A stretch of 64,000 nt of DNA from Aquimarina sp. TRL1 (GCF_013365535.1 NZ_CP053590.1:1044501-1108500); one strand, 5' to 3'. Counted from the stretch's first letter, positions 33,159-43,814 are shown. The notes: generated by a model from the letters alone, not told the origin. A program made the numbers and translations.

Positions 33159-36100
33159 ATGAAACAGTCATATCAAAAACTACAAAATAGTTATTATAAA
33201 GGATCACTGCTGATTTTATTTTTATGCATATCCACTATCTCTTTTGCACAGCAAAGACAGACTCCTGAGCCTGAGCAAACCCCTGAACTGATAAGTGATC
33301 CCTCTATTCGAATTCCAGGAGATGGAGATGGAAACTGTACCTGGTACTATAGAGATGAAGATGGAGACGGATTTGGAAACCCAGGACGGGCAACCTGTAA
33401 AACCTCCAAACCTGCGGGCTATGTTTCTAACAACAGAGATTGTAACGATGGTAATGCAACCATTAATCCTAATACCATCTGGTATGCTGATAGGGATAAT
33501 GATGGGTTTGGAGACAAAAACAATACAAAAAAACAATGTACCAAACCCTCAGGATATGTTAGAAATGATGATGATTATAATGATGGGACAGCACTCATTA
33601 CCAATATTGCTCCCAGAAACTTCTACAAAGATGTAGATAAGGACACCTATGGAAATCCTAATGCAAAGGTATATCGTAGTGTACGACCTTCAGGCTATGT
33701 GACAAGAGCCGGAGATTGTAATGATAACAGGGCTGATATAAAACCCGGAGCTTTAGAGATTTGTGATGGGATTGATAATAATTGTAATGCAAAGGTAGAT
33801 GAATCTCCCAAACCTGCTACCCCTGCCGCTGTAACAGTAGTTAATTCATGTGGAAAGGCTACACTTACCAGAGGTAACCCTCCTTCTGGGATTATCTGGT
33901 ACTGGCAAAGTGCAGCTTCTGGAGTTAGTAGATCCAGTAACGCAAAAACGATTACAAGAGTAAATGGGTCTCGTTATTACCTTAGGGCTTTTAATAATAC
34001 AACAAAATGTTGGGGAACTTCCAGAGTAGTCAACTATGCTATAAAACCTGTTCCCTCGGCTCCTCAAAGCCCGTCTGTATCAAATCAATGTGGTAAGTCT
34101 GTACTAACCAGAGGCAACCCTCCTTCTGGAATTACATGGTATTGGCAGAGCTCTGCATCTGCAACCAGTACAGCCAATTCCAGTAAAACAATTACAAGAA
34201 CCAGTGGAAATACCTATTATCTAAGAGCAAGAAATAACAGTAATGGATGTTGGGGAGGCTATGTGAAAATAACCTATTCTATCAAAACAATACCACCTAG
34301 CCCCTCACTTCCTACTGTTTCTGATCAATGTGGTAAGTCTGTACTAACCAGAGGCAATCCTCCTTCTGGAATTACCTGGTATTGGCAGAGCTCTGCATCT
34401 GCAACCAGTACAGCGAATTCCTCAAAAACAGTTACCAGAACCACAGGAGATGTTTATTACATACGAGCCAGAAATAATCAAACAGGATGCTGGAGTGCTG
34501 CCAGAGCGGTATCTTATAATTTACATACAGTCCCAACTCCGCAGAGTGGTCTGATTTCTAAACAATATCACTGTGGGAGTACCACCCTTAGAAGACGAAA
34601 TGCCTTATATGATCTTTTTTGGCAAAAAACACCTACGGGAGTCAGTAAAGCAGAAGGACGAAATTCAATTACACTAGACAGTGGGAATACCTACTATCTA
34701 AGAGCCTATGATGCTCAAAGACAGTGTTGGAGTCCTGCCTTAAAGATTGATTATGTTATTCATAGTACCCCGCCTGCTGTACCTGCTTTACCAGCTATTG
34801 ACAGGCAGTGTAATAAAACAGTGCTAACCAGAAGCAATCCTCCTTCCGGGGTTACCTGGTATTGGCAGAGCACATCTTCGGGAACCAGCACCGATACCTA
34901 TCAAACAACCAGTACCCATACCACGGGAACTACTTATTACCTAAGAGCTAGAAATAACCAGACTGGATGTTGGAGTACTGCTCGTAGTATTTCTTATACG
35001 ATACAACGTCCTACTGCCTGGTATGCCGATACGGATAATGATGGGTTTGGAGATCCACAGCATGTTAAAAATGCATGTCAAAAACCTGAAGGATATGTAG
35101 CTAATAAGGATGATAAATGTCCGCAGACCTTTGGAACCAATAGCGGATGTGTGCATCTGCCATATCAAACACAAGTATCAGATAATGAAAACTACATCTA
35201 TACTAAAACCTATCAGACTCCTTTAAAGCGATCACAGGACATACGCTATAATAAAGATGTATTTGAAAGCATTACTTATTTTGATGATTTAGGAAGACCT
35301 AAACAACAGACGGCTATTAAAGCAGCCCCCAGTCATAAGGATATTGTAACACATATCACCTATGACAGCTATGGAAGACAAGGCAAACAGTATCTACCCT
35401 TTGTTTCTGAAACAGTAGCGGGAAGTTATAAAACAGTGAATGTAGCTACAGATATTGATGCTTATTATAAAAATAATTACCCGCAGGATTTTACAGGCAC
35501 TAGTGTTAATGCTTATTCAGAAAGTGTTTTTGAAGCCTCTCCTTTAAGCCGGGTGGTCAAACAGGCAGCTCCGGGAACAGCCTGGAAAGCTAACAGTGAG
35601 ATCAGTGCCATGGCAGCTGATCATACCATCAAAACTGACTGGACGACAAATCAGGCAGATATTCCCTTGTTTGAGGTTACATTTACAGCTGGGGATACTG
35701 AAAAACCAGTACTTCGCAAAAATAGGAACTATGCTGCCAGTCAATTATTGGTTACCATTATCAAAGATGAAAACTGGACGAGAGCTGATGGAGATAATCA
35801 TACCACCAGAGAATATAAAAACAAGCAGGGACAGATTGTTCTAAAAAGAACCTATAATGCAGCAGAAGCGCACGATACTCATTATGTATATGATAGATTT
35901 GGGAATTTAAGTTTTGTACTACCTCCCAAGGTAGTTGTTAGTGACGGGGTTTCTGCTACAGAACTAGCAGAACTGTGTTATCAATATCGATATGATAACA
36001 GAAATAGAGTTATCGAAAAGAAAGTTCCCGGAAAAGATTGGGAGTATATTATCTATAATAAATTAGATCAACCCATACTTACTCAAGATGCTAGTCTGCG

Positions 36101-38585
36101 AAAAGAAAACTCAGAAAAAGCGTATAATCAGTGGAGATTTACCAAATACGATGCTTTTGGAAGAATAATCTATACAGGGATAACAAACAATGGAGCTTCC
36201 CGAAAAGTATTACAAAACAGAGTAAATAACTTTACAGGAGATATTTTTGAGTCCAGAGTAGATACTCCGGTAACATTACATGCCACCTCGGTATATTATA
36301 CCAATCAGACATATCCGACTTCTATAAGTGAGTTACATACAATACAGTATTACGATGATTATAAAGCGCCTCAGCTATTACATGGGAATACCATGCCTGC
36401 ACAAAACTCCTTTGGAGTAACATTGAGGCGGAATGTAAAGGGACTGCCTACCTTTTCACAAACCAGAATATTAGATACCAGCCACTGGATTGAAACTGCT
36501 ATTGGCTATGACCAAAAAGCAAGAGTTATTACCACAGCTTCCAGAAATACCTTTCTAAAAACAAATGAGATGACAGAATCCCTGTTGAGTTTTACCGGAA
36601 GGGTAGAAAAATCCAAAACACTGCATCAAAAGGAAGGAAATGCGCCTGTTATTACCATAGATACCTTTAGTTATGATCATATGGGAAGAATGCTTACCCA
36701 TCAGCAGTCTATTAATGGAGATTCACCTCAGACCATTGTCAGTAATACCTATGATGCATTAGGGCAGTTAAAAACTAAAAAAGTAGGGAATAACTTGCAA
36801 ACAGTAGATTACAGCTATAATGTACGGGGATGGCTTACCGGGATTAATGATGTCAACAATCTGGGATCAGATCTGTTTGCCTTTGGGATTAATTATAACA
36901 GGGTGACCGAAAATGCTTCCAGAGCTGATAAGCTATACAATGGAAATATCAGTGAGACGCTCTGGAAAACTGCCAGTGACAATACCAAACGTTCTTATTC
37001 CTATCAGTATGATGATTTAAACCGGATCACTGCCGGATATGCCAATATAGGAAGTTATAACCTATTAGGGGTTACCTATGATAAAAATGGGAATATCCAG
37101 ACCCTTAACAGAAACGGGCATACCAACGCAGCAGCTACTACCTTTGGAGCAATGGATAAATTAGTGTATTCCTATAATGCAGGAAACAAATTACTAAAGG
37201 TAACGGATAGCGGAAATAAAACCTTTGGATTTACTGATGGTAGTAATACGGGGAATGACTATGCATATGATGCCAACGGAAATCAAACAGTTGACAACAA
37301 CAAGGGGATTTCCGGGACGGTGTATAATCACCTAAACCTTCCTAAAAGAATAAATGTTTCCGGTAAGGGGAATATTAGCTATATTTATGACGCCACTGGA
37401 GTAAAACAACGAAAAATAGTAAAGGAAGGAAATAATACCACTATGACCGATTACGCAGGGAACTACACCTATAAAAATGGTAATCTGGAGTTCTTTAACC
37501 ATCCTGAGGGCTATGTAGAACCTGATACAAATGGATATACTTATGTATACCAGTATAAAGACCATTTAGGTAACATCAGACTCTCCTATGCAGATACCAA
37601 TAACAATGGGAGTATCTCAACTTCTGAGATTAAACAGGAAAAACATTACTATCCTTTCGGCTCGGAAAATCGTGGATATGGAGCACCAACAATCGGACGT
37701 AAACATAATTATGGGTATAACGGAAAAGAGTTCTCGGAAGAAATGGATTTAGACACCTATGATTTTGGTGCTAGAAACTATGATGCTACTTTAGGTAGAT
37801 GGATGAATATTGATCCATTAGCAGATCAAATGCGTAGACATTCTCCTTACAACTATGCTTTTGATAATCCTATTTATTTTATTGATCCTGATGGGATGAT
37901 GCCTATAAACTATCAAAGTATTATGAATGCAGGGATGGCAGTTACAAGTATTAATCTTGATGAAGTTACAGTAAAAGCTTCAAAAAAGACAGAGAACACA
38001 GGATATTTTAAGGGGAGCCATATTATAGAAACAGACAAAAGTTGGAGGTTTTATGGGTTTAAAGGTGAAGGTGAAAATAAGGTTAATGACTGGTTTAAAA
38101 CTGAAAACAGCGGAAATATTTCAGGATTTAGTATAGGCTATGAGGATAAAACTGAACCTGGTTTGTTAAGCGCAGAGGCTAATATTTACGGTATAAAAGG
38201 AGAAATTGACTCTAAAAATGAGCTAGTCGAAACAAACATATCAGGAAGTTTGTTTAATGCTGGAATAGATGGTGCTTTAGGAACTTATAATAATATAGAC
38301 GATAAAGAAGGTTTTATAGCTAAATTAGAAGCTGGGGCATATGTAGCGAAAGGTGACGTTTCATCATCATTAATTGTTCCTGATTTTATTCCACTACTTG
38401 GAGGAGTTAAAATCGGCGTAACTAGAGGTGCTTCATTTGCAAGTGCTCATGCTGGTGGAACAGTTGATTTTTCAAAAAAGAAAAATGGAGCTGTAACTTT
38501 TAAGGCTCAAGGACATTTTGGGTATGGTGTAGGAGTTAAATATGGATTCTCTTATTCTACTAAAGGGATAAATAAAATTAAATAA
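33159..38585 (+). CDS. Giant secreted RHS/YD-repeat protein with variable C-terminal tip
   Basis: The 1808 residues begin with a signal peptide (LLILFLCISTISFAQ, about 32). Acidic calcium-binding-like repeats follow (DEDGDGFGNPG, CNDGNATINP, DNDGFGDKN; about 65-210), then five Ig-like repeats of about 80 residues (SCGKATLTRGNPPSGIIWYW and variants, about 225-625). Next are another DTDNDGFGD unit, a DUF6443-like block (YTKTYQTPLKR, ITYFDDLGRPKQQTAIKAA), many YD repeats, and the RHS core (YNGKEFSEEMDLDTYDFGAR ... DPLADQMRRHSPYNYAFDNP, about 1525-1570). The last 230 residues differ from the core and are beta-rich and Gly-rich, as expected for a swapped toxin tip. The small genes after it may give immunity. 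Confidence 0.88.
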   Translation: MKQSYQKLQNSYYKGSLLILFLCISTISFAQQRQTPEPEQTPELISDPSIRIPGDGDGNCTWYYRDEDGDGFGNPGRATCKTSKPAGYVSNNRDCNDGNATINPNTIWYADRDNDGFGDKNNTKKQCTKPSGYVRNDDDYNDGTALITNIAPRNFYKDVDKDTYGNPNAKVYRSVRPSGYVTRAGDCNDNRADIKPGALEICDGIDNNCNAKVDESPKPATPAAVTVVNSCGKATLTRGNPPSGIIWYWQSAASGVSRSSNAKTITRVNGSRYYLRAFNNTTKCWGTSRVVNYAIKPVPSAPQSPSVSNQCGKSVLTRGNPPSGITWYWQSSASATSTANSSKTITRTSGNTYYLRARNNSNGCWGGYVKITYSIKTIPPSPSLPTVSDQCGKSVLTRGNPPSGITWYWQSSASATSTANSSKTVTRTTGDVYYIRARNNQTGCWSAARAVSYNLHTVPTPQSGLISKQYHCGSTTLRRRNALYDLFWQKTPTGVSKAEGRNSITLDSGNTYYLRAYDAQRQCWSPALKIDYVIHSTPPAVPALPAIDRQCNKTVLTRSNPPSGVTWYWQSTSSGTSTDTYQTTSTHTTGTTYYLRARNNQTGCWSTARSISYTIQRPTAWYADTDNDGFGDPQHVKNACQKPEGYVANKDDKCPQTFGTNSGCVHLPYQTQVSDNENYIYTKTYQTPLKRSQDIRYNKDVFESITYFDDLGRPKQQTAIKAAPSHKDIVTHITYDSYGRQGKQYLPFVSETVAGSYKTVNVATDIDAYYKNNYPQDFTGTSVNAYSESVFEASPLSRVVKQAAPGTAWKANSEISAMAADHTIKTDWTTNQADIPLFEVTFTAGDTEKPVLRKNRNYAASQLLVTIIKDENWTRADGDNHTTREYKNKQGQIVLKRTYNAAEAHDTHYVYDRFGNLSFVLPPKVVVSDGVSATELAELCYQYRYDNRNRVIEKKVPGKDWEYIIYNKLDQPILTQDASLRKENSEKAYNQWRFTKYDAFGRIIYTGITNNGASRKVLQNRVNNFTGDIFESRVDTPVTLHATSVYYTNQTYPTSISELHTIQYYDDYKAPQLLHGNTMPAQNSFGVTLRRNVKGLPTFSQTRILDTSHWIETAIGYDQKARVITTASRNTFLKTNEMTESLLSFTGRVEKSKTLHQKEGNAPVITIDTFSYDHMGRMLTHQQSINGDSPQTIVSNTYDALGQLKTKKVGNNLQTVDYSYNVRGWLTGINDVNNLGSDLFAFGINYNRVTENASRADKLYNGNISETLWKTASDNTKRSYSYQYDDLNRITAGYANIGSYNLLGVTYDKNGNIQTLNRNGHTNAAATTFGAMDKLVYSYNAGNKLLKVTDSGNKTFGFTDGSNTGNDYAYDANGNQTVDNNKGISGTVYNHLNLPKRINVSGKGNISYIYDATGVKQRKIVKEGNNTTMTDYAGNYTYKNGNLEFFNHPEGYVEPDTNGYTYVYQYKDHLGNIRLSYADTNNNGSISTSEIKQEKHYYPFGSENRGYGAPTIGRKHNYGYNGKEFSEEMDLDTYDFGARNYDATLGRWMNIDPLADQMRRHSPYNYAFDNPIYFIDPDGMMPINYQSIMNAGMAVTSINLDEVTVKASKKTENTGYFKGSHIIETDKSWRFYGFKGEGENKVNDWFKTENSGNISGFSIGYEDKTEPGLLSAEANIYGIKGEIDSKNELVETNISGSLFNAGIDGALGTYNNIDDKEGFIAKLEAGAYVAKGDVSSSLIVPDFIPLLGGVKIGVTRGASFASAHAGGTVDFSKKKNGAVTFKAQGHFGYGVGVKYGFSYSTKGINKIK
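34083..34560 (+). repeat. Near-identical 240-bp repeats inside the RHS gene
   Basis: The stretch starting ATCAATGTGGTAAGTCTGTA at about 34083 recurs at about 34323 with only a few changes over more than 110 bases (shared CAGAGCTCTGCATCTGCAAC). The copies encode neighbouring Ig-like domains. Three more domains at 33840, 34560 and 34800 are more distant. This shows recent in-frame growth or shrinkage of the stalk. Confidence 0.7.
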
Positions 38586-38587
38586 AA

Positions 38588-38974
38588 ATGATAAAAATCT
38601 TTTATATACTTTTTTTCACTCTACTTAATTTTTTAATCTTCTATTTTTTAGTTAAAAAATTAAAAGTTAAAAACAAAGTTATTATAATCTTACTTATATT
38701 ACTATCATGTCTTTTTTTAATACAAACCTTCTATTTCAAAAACCTATATTTAAATAGTGAAACTTTTTATAATCTTATTTTTTATAGTTTAAACATCATT
38801 TTTATTCATTTCGGATGTAAAGCGTTAATCTTCTTTTTTATAGAAAAATCTAGTAAAACAGAGAGCCTTTCTCTTCCAAAAAAAAATGTCCTCTTAATTT
38901 TTGATTTTATTAGATTCACTCTAATCTATATATTAGTCTTTTACTTTCAAATTAAAATTATTTTAAACTTTTAA
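38588..38974 (+). CDS. Multi-TM protein, possible immunity to the RHS tip
   Basis: The 128 residues hold four hydrophobic segments (about 4-22, 28-46, 55-80, 100-127). It starts two bases after the stop of the RHS gene, so it is co-translated. A membrane protein in this position suits immunity to a membrane-acting toxin tip, but the tip's activity is unknown. Confidence 0.55.
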   Translation: MIKIFYILFFTLLNFLIFYFLVKKLKVKNKVIIILLILLSCLFLIQTFYFKNLYLNSETFYNLIFYSLNIIFIHFGCKALIFFFIEKSSKTESLSLPKKNVLLIFDFIRFTLIYILVFYFQIKIILNF

Positions 38975-38997
38975 AAGTAGTTCCTATATAGAGTATT

Positions 38998-39534
38998 ATG
39001 GCCAAGAAACTATATTTCATTTTTTTTGCATGTTTGACACTAACCTGTCAAACGAACGAACGAAAGTTAATAGAATTTAAAACAGACACATATTCTATAT
39101 TTTATCCCTCTGATCTCAAGTTAGACAAGAGCAAAACAGATGGCACTGAATTTATGCTGTTTACAGATAAAACATCTCAAAATGACAACTTTATAGAAAA
39201 TATTAATCTAATTATTCACAATAATTATAATTCTAATTTAAAAGGTTATGTCGAATATGCAAACAAAGAGATTAGAAAAGTCGCAAGAATAAAAAGAACT
39301 GAGATAATAAATAATAATGGTATAAAAACTCATAGGATGATTTTTGAAATAGAAGAAAACAATACTCAATTAACTATCCTGCAACATAGTTTAATTGCCA
39401 ACAACAAATTATTTATTTTAACTTTTTCGAGTAAATCAAAAGAGTTTAGTACTTATAGAAAGAAAATGGAAGGTGTAATGCTGAGTTTTAAATCATTAAT
39501 AGATAATGACATTATGCTTCCATCCAGATTATAA
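38998..39534 (+). CDS. Lipoprotein with PsbP/DcrB-like fold pattern
   Basis: The 178 residues start with a lipoprotein signal (YFIFFACLTLTC, Cys about 17). The mature part, YSIFYPSDLKLDKSKTDGTE, later GIKTHRMIFEIEENNTQLTI and ANNKLFILTFSSKSKEFSTY, follows the PsbP/DcrB (DUF1795-like) layout. It is the third gene of the RHS operon, 23 bases after the membrane protein. A role in immunity is possible. Confidence 0.6.
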   Translation: MAKKLYFIFFACLTLTCQTNERKLIEFKTDTYSIFYPSDLKLDKSKTDGTEFMLFTDKTSQNDNFIENINLIIHNNYNSNLKGYVEYANKEIRKVARIKRTEIINNNGIKTHRMIFEIEENNTQLTILQHSLIANNKLFILTFSSKSKEFSTYRKKMEGVMLSFKSLIDNDIMLPSRL

Positions 39535-39553
39535 ATAACTTTTTAACCTTAAC

Positions 39554-39583
39554 ACCTCGGTAGTTCAGTACATCTACCGAGGT
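39554..39583 (+). terminator. Strong hairpin after the RHS operon
   Basis: ACCTCGGTAG (39554-39563), loop TTCAGTACAT, CTACCGAGGT (39574-39583) make a perfect ten-base stem. A second hairpin, GTATATGATA/TATCATATAC with loop GAGTA, follows at 39646-39670. No T-run follows either stem, so they may be terminators or binding sites. I favour transcript end because the RHS operon stops just before. Confidence 0.5.
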
Positions 39584-39739
39584 ACTCCCCACAATGCTAT
39601 ATCGACAAGTAGATAGATAGCAAAGTTCACCACCCCACTAATAGCGTATATGATAGAGTATATCATATACAATGTATCACTATTATATTCCTAATTTCTT
39701 ATTAATAGGGAAAGGGATTGTAATGCTAAAAAACAAATA

Positions 39740-40480
39740 ATGTTACGACATATTAACATGCAGTGGTATGGTATAATACTATTACTTTTTATCTGCTGTA
39801 CACAACAAAAACAAACTGATTCAAAGAAAGAAAGCATAGGAATTGATCCTTATTATACCAATTGGCAACAAGCAGTTTCTATAAAAATACTACAAAAACA
39901 AGATCCGGTATTTACTCTTTCTAAAGAGCAAATACTCTCTTTAACAGAAACTTCTTCCGTTTCTGAATTTCTATTACTTCCCGGAGTATTAGATACCAAT
40001 GTATATCTAAAAATGGTAGCTATTGATAGTAATGGAACTTTTTTAGCAGAGGAATGGGCTAAACTCACAGATATGGATTCTCAAAACATCATCGAATTAT
40101 TAGAGAAAACAAAAAAACAAGATTCAATATCCTTATCTCTTAAAACACATAAAAAAAGATGGATACAACAACAAAAGGGTGCTATAAAAAATGAAATAGC
40201 ATATAGTCTATCAAAAGACCTGTTAGGTGATACAATAACACTTTTAAAAGAGGGGTGTTATATCTCATGGGGGATTGCTAAAAATAGGATGCTTACTCTT
40301 ATACTATCATCTCCAATGTCTGATACTACTGATCTTATTATCGCAAAAGAAATACCTCCTATAAGAGGGGCTATCAAACTCCATAAAGGGTATTATCGTT
40401 TTACCAGTGAATCTCTGGAACAATTTAAATATCGATTGTCGAATAAAAACAACCCTCTCTATAATAAAAAAAAGAAGTAA
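39740..40480 (+). CDS. Lipoprotein upstream of the VasX-like effector
   Basis: The 246 residues start with a hydrophobic signal and lipobox-like LLFICC (Cys about 19-20). The start may also be ATG 39758 (MQWYGIILL). The mature part is helical and charged, with VSIKILQKQDPVFTLSKEQI and SLTETSSVSEFLLLPGVLDT. It lies 22 bases before the large effector gene and could be an adaptor or immunity protein. The family is unknown. Confidence 0.55.
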   Translation: MLRHINMQWYGIILLLFICCTQQKQTDSKKESIGIDPYYTNWQQAVSIKILQKQDPVFTLSKEQILSLTETSSVSEFLLLPGVLDTNVYLKMVAIDSNGTFLAEEWAKLTDMDSQNIIELLEKTKKQDSISLSLKTHKKRWIQQQKGAIKNEIAYSLSKDLLGDTITLLKEGCYISWGIAKNRMLTLILSSPMSDTTDLIIAKEIPPIRGAIKLHKGYYRFTSESLEQFKYRLSNKNNPLYNKKKK

Positions 40481-40502
40481 TACACTTAAAACCTACTTCA
40501 AT

Positions 40503-43500
40503 ATGAAAGAAAATAATGCTTTAGAAGAAAATCAGGACAAGGAATATAACACCCTTGTAAATACATACACTTTTACATGTCAGGTAGGTGATATCGTTAG
40601 TCAGCCTAGCCCGGTAATAGAAGTACATAAAGCGGGAATACATTTGCATTTTCTAAGATACGGTCTCTTTGATCGTAATACTCCTTTTGATAGTGATATA
40701 GAAGTAGATGCTCCTGCAAGTCCTACTATTACTCCATACACACATGGGAGTGTGATTCGTATGACCAATGGTACTCCCGAATTAGAAATCCCCCTTAGAC
40801 AAGACCAACAGCTTAATACCTACTATCCTACGGTAAACTTAGAAGAAGTTACTGTTCTTGGAATAAAAGAACTGCCTAAAAATGATAATTTTTATGTTGC
40901 CAGAACTGCTATGCGAGAGGGATATCTATATCTAATTGATGAAGCTGATCCACAAAATAACTTTTTAGAATACGAAATTGATGCGCTAGGTTTTTTACAC
41001 ACTATTTCCTTCAAAAAGAATAAAGACACCAATGGAAACTACAAAGAATATAGAACCGCATCTAAAAAACCAGTTTCACATGTTACTGTAAAAAAAGGCA
41101 GTAACTGGTCTATTTGCTACTCCCCTGTACAGTGGGGACTCCAATACCTGCAAAAAGTAACCACTGATACAGATTATAGAAAAAAACGAATGAAGCGTAT
41201 TGCCTGTACTGGTTTTACAAAAGGAGAAGAACAAACAGAAGACCCACATATTTTACCCTACTACAAAGCAGATGCTGTATTTGATAAAGAATCTGCATAT
41301 AGCGGCTCATATCATAAAACATTACAACAGATATATGCTACAGAAAGAGCAGAAGAAGTAAGAGGAAATAACGAAACCCTTGAAGATATGTTCATCATCC
41401 TTGATGATCCATTAGGCTGTGCCAAAGATATGAATGAAGCTCTTTCTGATAAGGTATTACATCATCAAGCATTAATAGCTGCCATACAAAGTGGAGAAAC
41501 ACAACAAAAAGCCTATGATCGAATATCAAAAGGTGATATAGAAACTCCTACCCCCAAGAAAGCCTACTATGGGCATATTTACTCTTTGGCACTAACTACC
41601 TATCAGATGATATATAATGATGCTGAAACAATTCAGAAATATGATGGAGGAGGTCAGGGAAAAGATTTTTTTGAGGTGCATCCAGGAGATTTTACCATTA
41701 ACAGACGGATTACCAAAGCCGGAACTATCTCTACTAGCAAGAATTATCAAATTGCATTAGGACATGGTGTGAATCGAGAAAAAATCCACGGCATATTAGG
41801 AATCAATCAAAGAGCACAAACCAGAAGTGTTGTTAATAGTTATAGAAAAGACTTAGCGACCCTACTACAAAGTGATTACTTTAAACCTACCCTTGATGAC
41901 TACCTGCACAGTGGTACAGAAAAATGTGTTGAAGGAAGGGATACTTGTATGGAACTATTAGATCATCTAGGAACTACTCCAATGATCTATGAACGACATT
42001 TATTACTTCCCAGAGAATACACCAACTCAGATCAATGGGTAAGATGGGTATGGAGTATTATTGATAGTGATAATGAAAGTGAGCATTCAGGAAATAGTAA
42101 TGCTGATGATTTTAAAGGAATAGATCCCCTATATGGTCTGCTAGGGGTAGGGTTAAATCTTGAAAACATTGCAGGAGATAAATTTAAAACCAGTCAGAAA
42201 ATAGCTGGAGTATATACCAAACGATTAAAGCATTTGGCAAGTTTAGCTTTTACAACTAGAGAACAGGGAGGTAAAAGTTTTCAGGAGATAGATCAGATGG
42301 TTGAATTTACCGTAAAAAAACTCAACAAAAATCTAAAAGTCTATGGAAAAGAAATGTTTGAGGTACGAAAGAGTGAGATTCACCTTCGTTTAGAAGAATT
42401 AGGTGTTGAGATTGACCCTAAGTATGTGAAATCAGGAAAATATACAGGTAAAAAGGTTGATGTTTGGCGAATTCTAAAAGAATCAGAAGGTATAGAACTC
42501 AGACAAAGTCAAAAGGGTAAACATTTATTAGCCCTTCGAACAATGAAAGAAATAGATGAAGAAACCATCCTTAAAAACGCCAGGCACGAACGATTAGCCA
42601 AGATGGTAAATGGACGTGCATTTAATGGAGTGTTTGCTATTCTGGAAGTCTATAATTTCAGTAATGCGATCCTTAAAGTTGAAAATGAATTGCGTTATAA
42701 AGATGTATTTAATATTACTAGTGCCTCCGTAAAACTTTCTGAGGCTTCTCTAAACTTAACGAAAACTTTTATTAGAGATACTGTTAGTAAAAAAACATTA
42801 GAAACAGTTTCTAATATTTCAAGTATGGCAGGTGCTGTTGGAGCAATATTTACCGCAACCATGTGTTTTTGGGATGCTACAGAAGCTTATGGTAAAAAAG
42901 ATGATGATAAGTCAATTGCCCTTATAGGAGCAGGGGTAGCTTTTACCGTTGCAGCAGGAGTCTCTATAACAGCTGCTGCTGCTACAGTAGGAACAACTTC
43001 CATCGCTGCAATAGGAACTGCTCTTGGGCTTACTGGACCAGTAGGATGGATTGCTGCCGCTGTAGGTGTAGGACTATTGATTGTCTCAGAAATACTTACC
43101 GATACAGATCTAGAGTATTATTTTAAGCATTATCTCTTCAGTGATTATAAAGACTTCCCTGTCATAGAAGGAGAATCCCCTATGGAATATATAGAAAGAC
43201 TCTATCAAAACAGAAAACTACTGGTAGATAAAATATCTCCAGATTATCTAACCTTATCAGATCCATATAAAGCAAGTGCTACCCTACTGGATATAACAGT
43301 TTGTAATCACGCATTGGTAAAAATAGCATCCTACAAAAAAAACTTACAACATAAAAAACACTCACGTCGTCCATCTCTGATCATTCATGCAGAAAAAATA
43401 ACGGTACAGATGACTTTTTTAAAGTTTTTTAATAAACCAGAACAATTAGATTACAAAATATATTATTTCGAAAATGGAATTTGGCAAGGGAATCCACAGG

Positions 43501-43814
43501 AACTATCAAATCAAAATAAACCGACCATTGTTTTAAATGAAGCCATTAGACCTTCTGTCCAAATCAAATTTGAAATCCCTAAAACGATACAAAAAAGCAG
43601 TACTTCTCAATCTGATATGCTCTTTATTTCCAGATTAACAATGGATCAGGGATTAGAGCACTATTTTCCGTATACTTTAGAAAAAAATCAACCGCGTTGG
43701 TTGGGAGCTTTATTTAAAATTGCAGGAAATCATTATGGGTTTGATTACAGCATGGAAAAAAAGTTTGTAATTAGTACTTTAGATCAACTTAAAACACCAC
43801 AGGCATGGCAATAG
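40503..43814 (+). CDS. VasX-like T6SS effector (pore-forming candidate)
   Basis: The start is ATG 40503 (MKENNALEENQDKEYN), giving 1103 residues; the longer frame from 40407 overlaps the lipoprotein. Near residues 120-170, NFYVARTAMREGYLYLIDEA and EYEIDALGFLHTISF resemble the N-terminal domain of VasX-type T6SS effectors (RxGYxYxxDE ... W/YxVxxxGxL). A middle part of about 600 residues is helical and has no known motif. Several hydrophobic segments (about 765-870, with GAIFTATMCFWDA, AFTVAAGVSITAAAATVGTT and GWIAAAVGVGLLIVSEI) could insert in a membrane. The last 220 residues are beta-rich. I infer a colicin-like toxin sent into neighbours by T6SS. Confidence 0.65.
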   Translation: MKENNALEENQDKEYNTLVNTYTFTCQVGDIVSQPSPVIEVHKAGIHLHFLRYGLFDRNTPFDSDIEVDAPASPTITPYTHGSVIRMTNGTPELEIPLRQDQQLNTYYPTVNLEEVTVLGIKELPKNDNFYVARTAMREGYLYLIDEADPQNNFLEYEIDALGFLHTISFKKNKDTNGNYKEYRTASKKPVSHVTVKKGSNWSICYSPVQWGLQYLQKVTTDTDYRKKRMKRIACTGFTKGEEQTEDPHILPYYKADAVFDKESAYSGSYHKTLQQIYATERAEEVRGNNETLEDMFIILDDPLGCAKDMNEALSDKVLHHQALIAAIQSGETQQKAYDRISKGDIETPTPKKAYYGHIYSLALTTYQMIYNDAETIQKYDGGGQGKDFFEVHPGDFTINRRITKAGTISTSKNYQIALGHGVNREKIHGILGINQRAQTRSVVNSYRKDLATLLQSDYFKPTLDDYLHSGTEKCVEGRDTCMELLDHLGTTPMIYERHLLLPREYTNSDQWVRWVWSIIDSDNESEHSGNSNADDFKGIDPLYGLLGVGLNLENIAGDKFKTSQKIAGVYTKRLKHLASLAFTTREQGGKSFQEIDQMVEFTVKKLNKNLKVYGKEMFEVRKSEIHLRLEELGVEIDPKYVKSGKYTGKKVDVWRILKESEGIELRQSQKGKHLLALRTMKEIDEETILKNARHERLAKMVNGRAFNGVFAILEVYNFSNAILKVENELRYKDVFNITSASVKLSEASLNLTKTFIRDTVSKKTLETVSNISSMAGAVGAIFTATMCFWDATEAYGKKDDDKSIALIGAGVAFTVAAGVSITAAAATVGTTSIAAIGTALGLTGPVGWIAAAVGVGLLIVSEILTDTDLEYYFKHYLFSDYKDFPVIEGESPMEYIERLYQNRKLLVDKISPDYLTLSDPYKASATLLDITVCNHALVKIASYKKNLQHKKHSRRPSLIIHAEKITVQMTFLKFFNKPEQLDYKIYYFENGIWQGNPQELSNQNKPTIVLNEAIRPSVQIKFEIPKTIQKSSTSQSDMLFISRLTMDQGLEHYFPYTLEKNQPRWLGALFKIAGNHYGFDYSMEKKFVISTLDQLKTPQAWQ

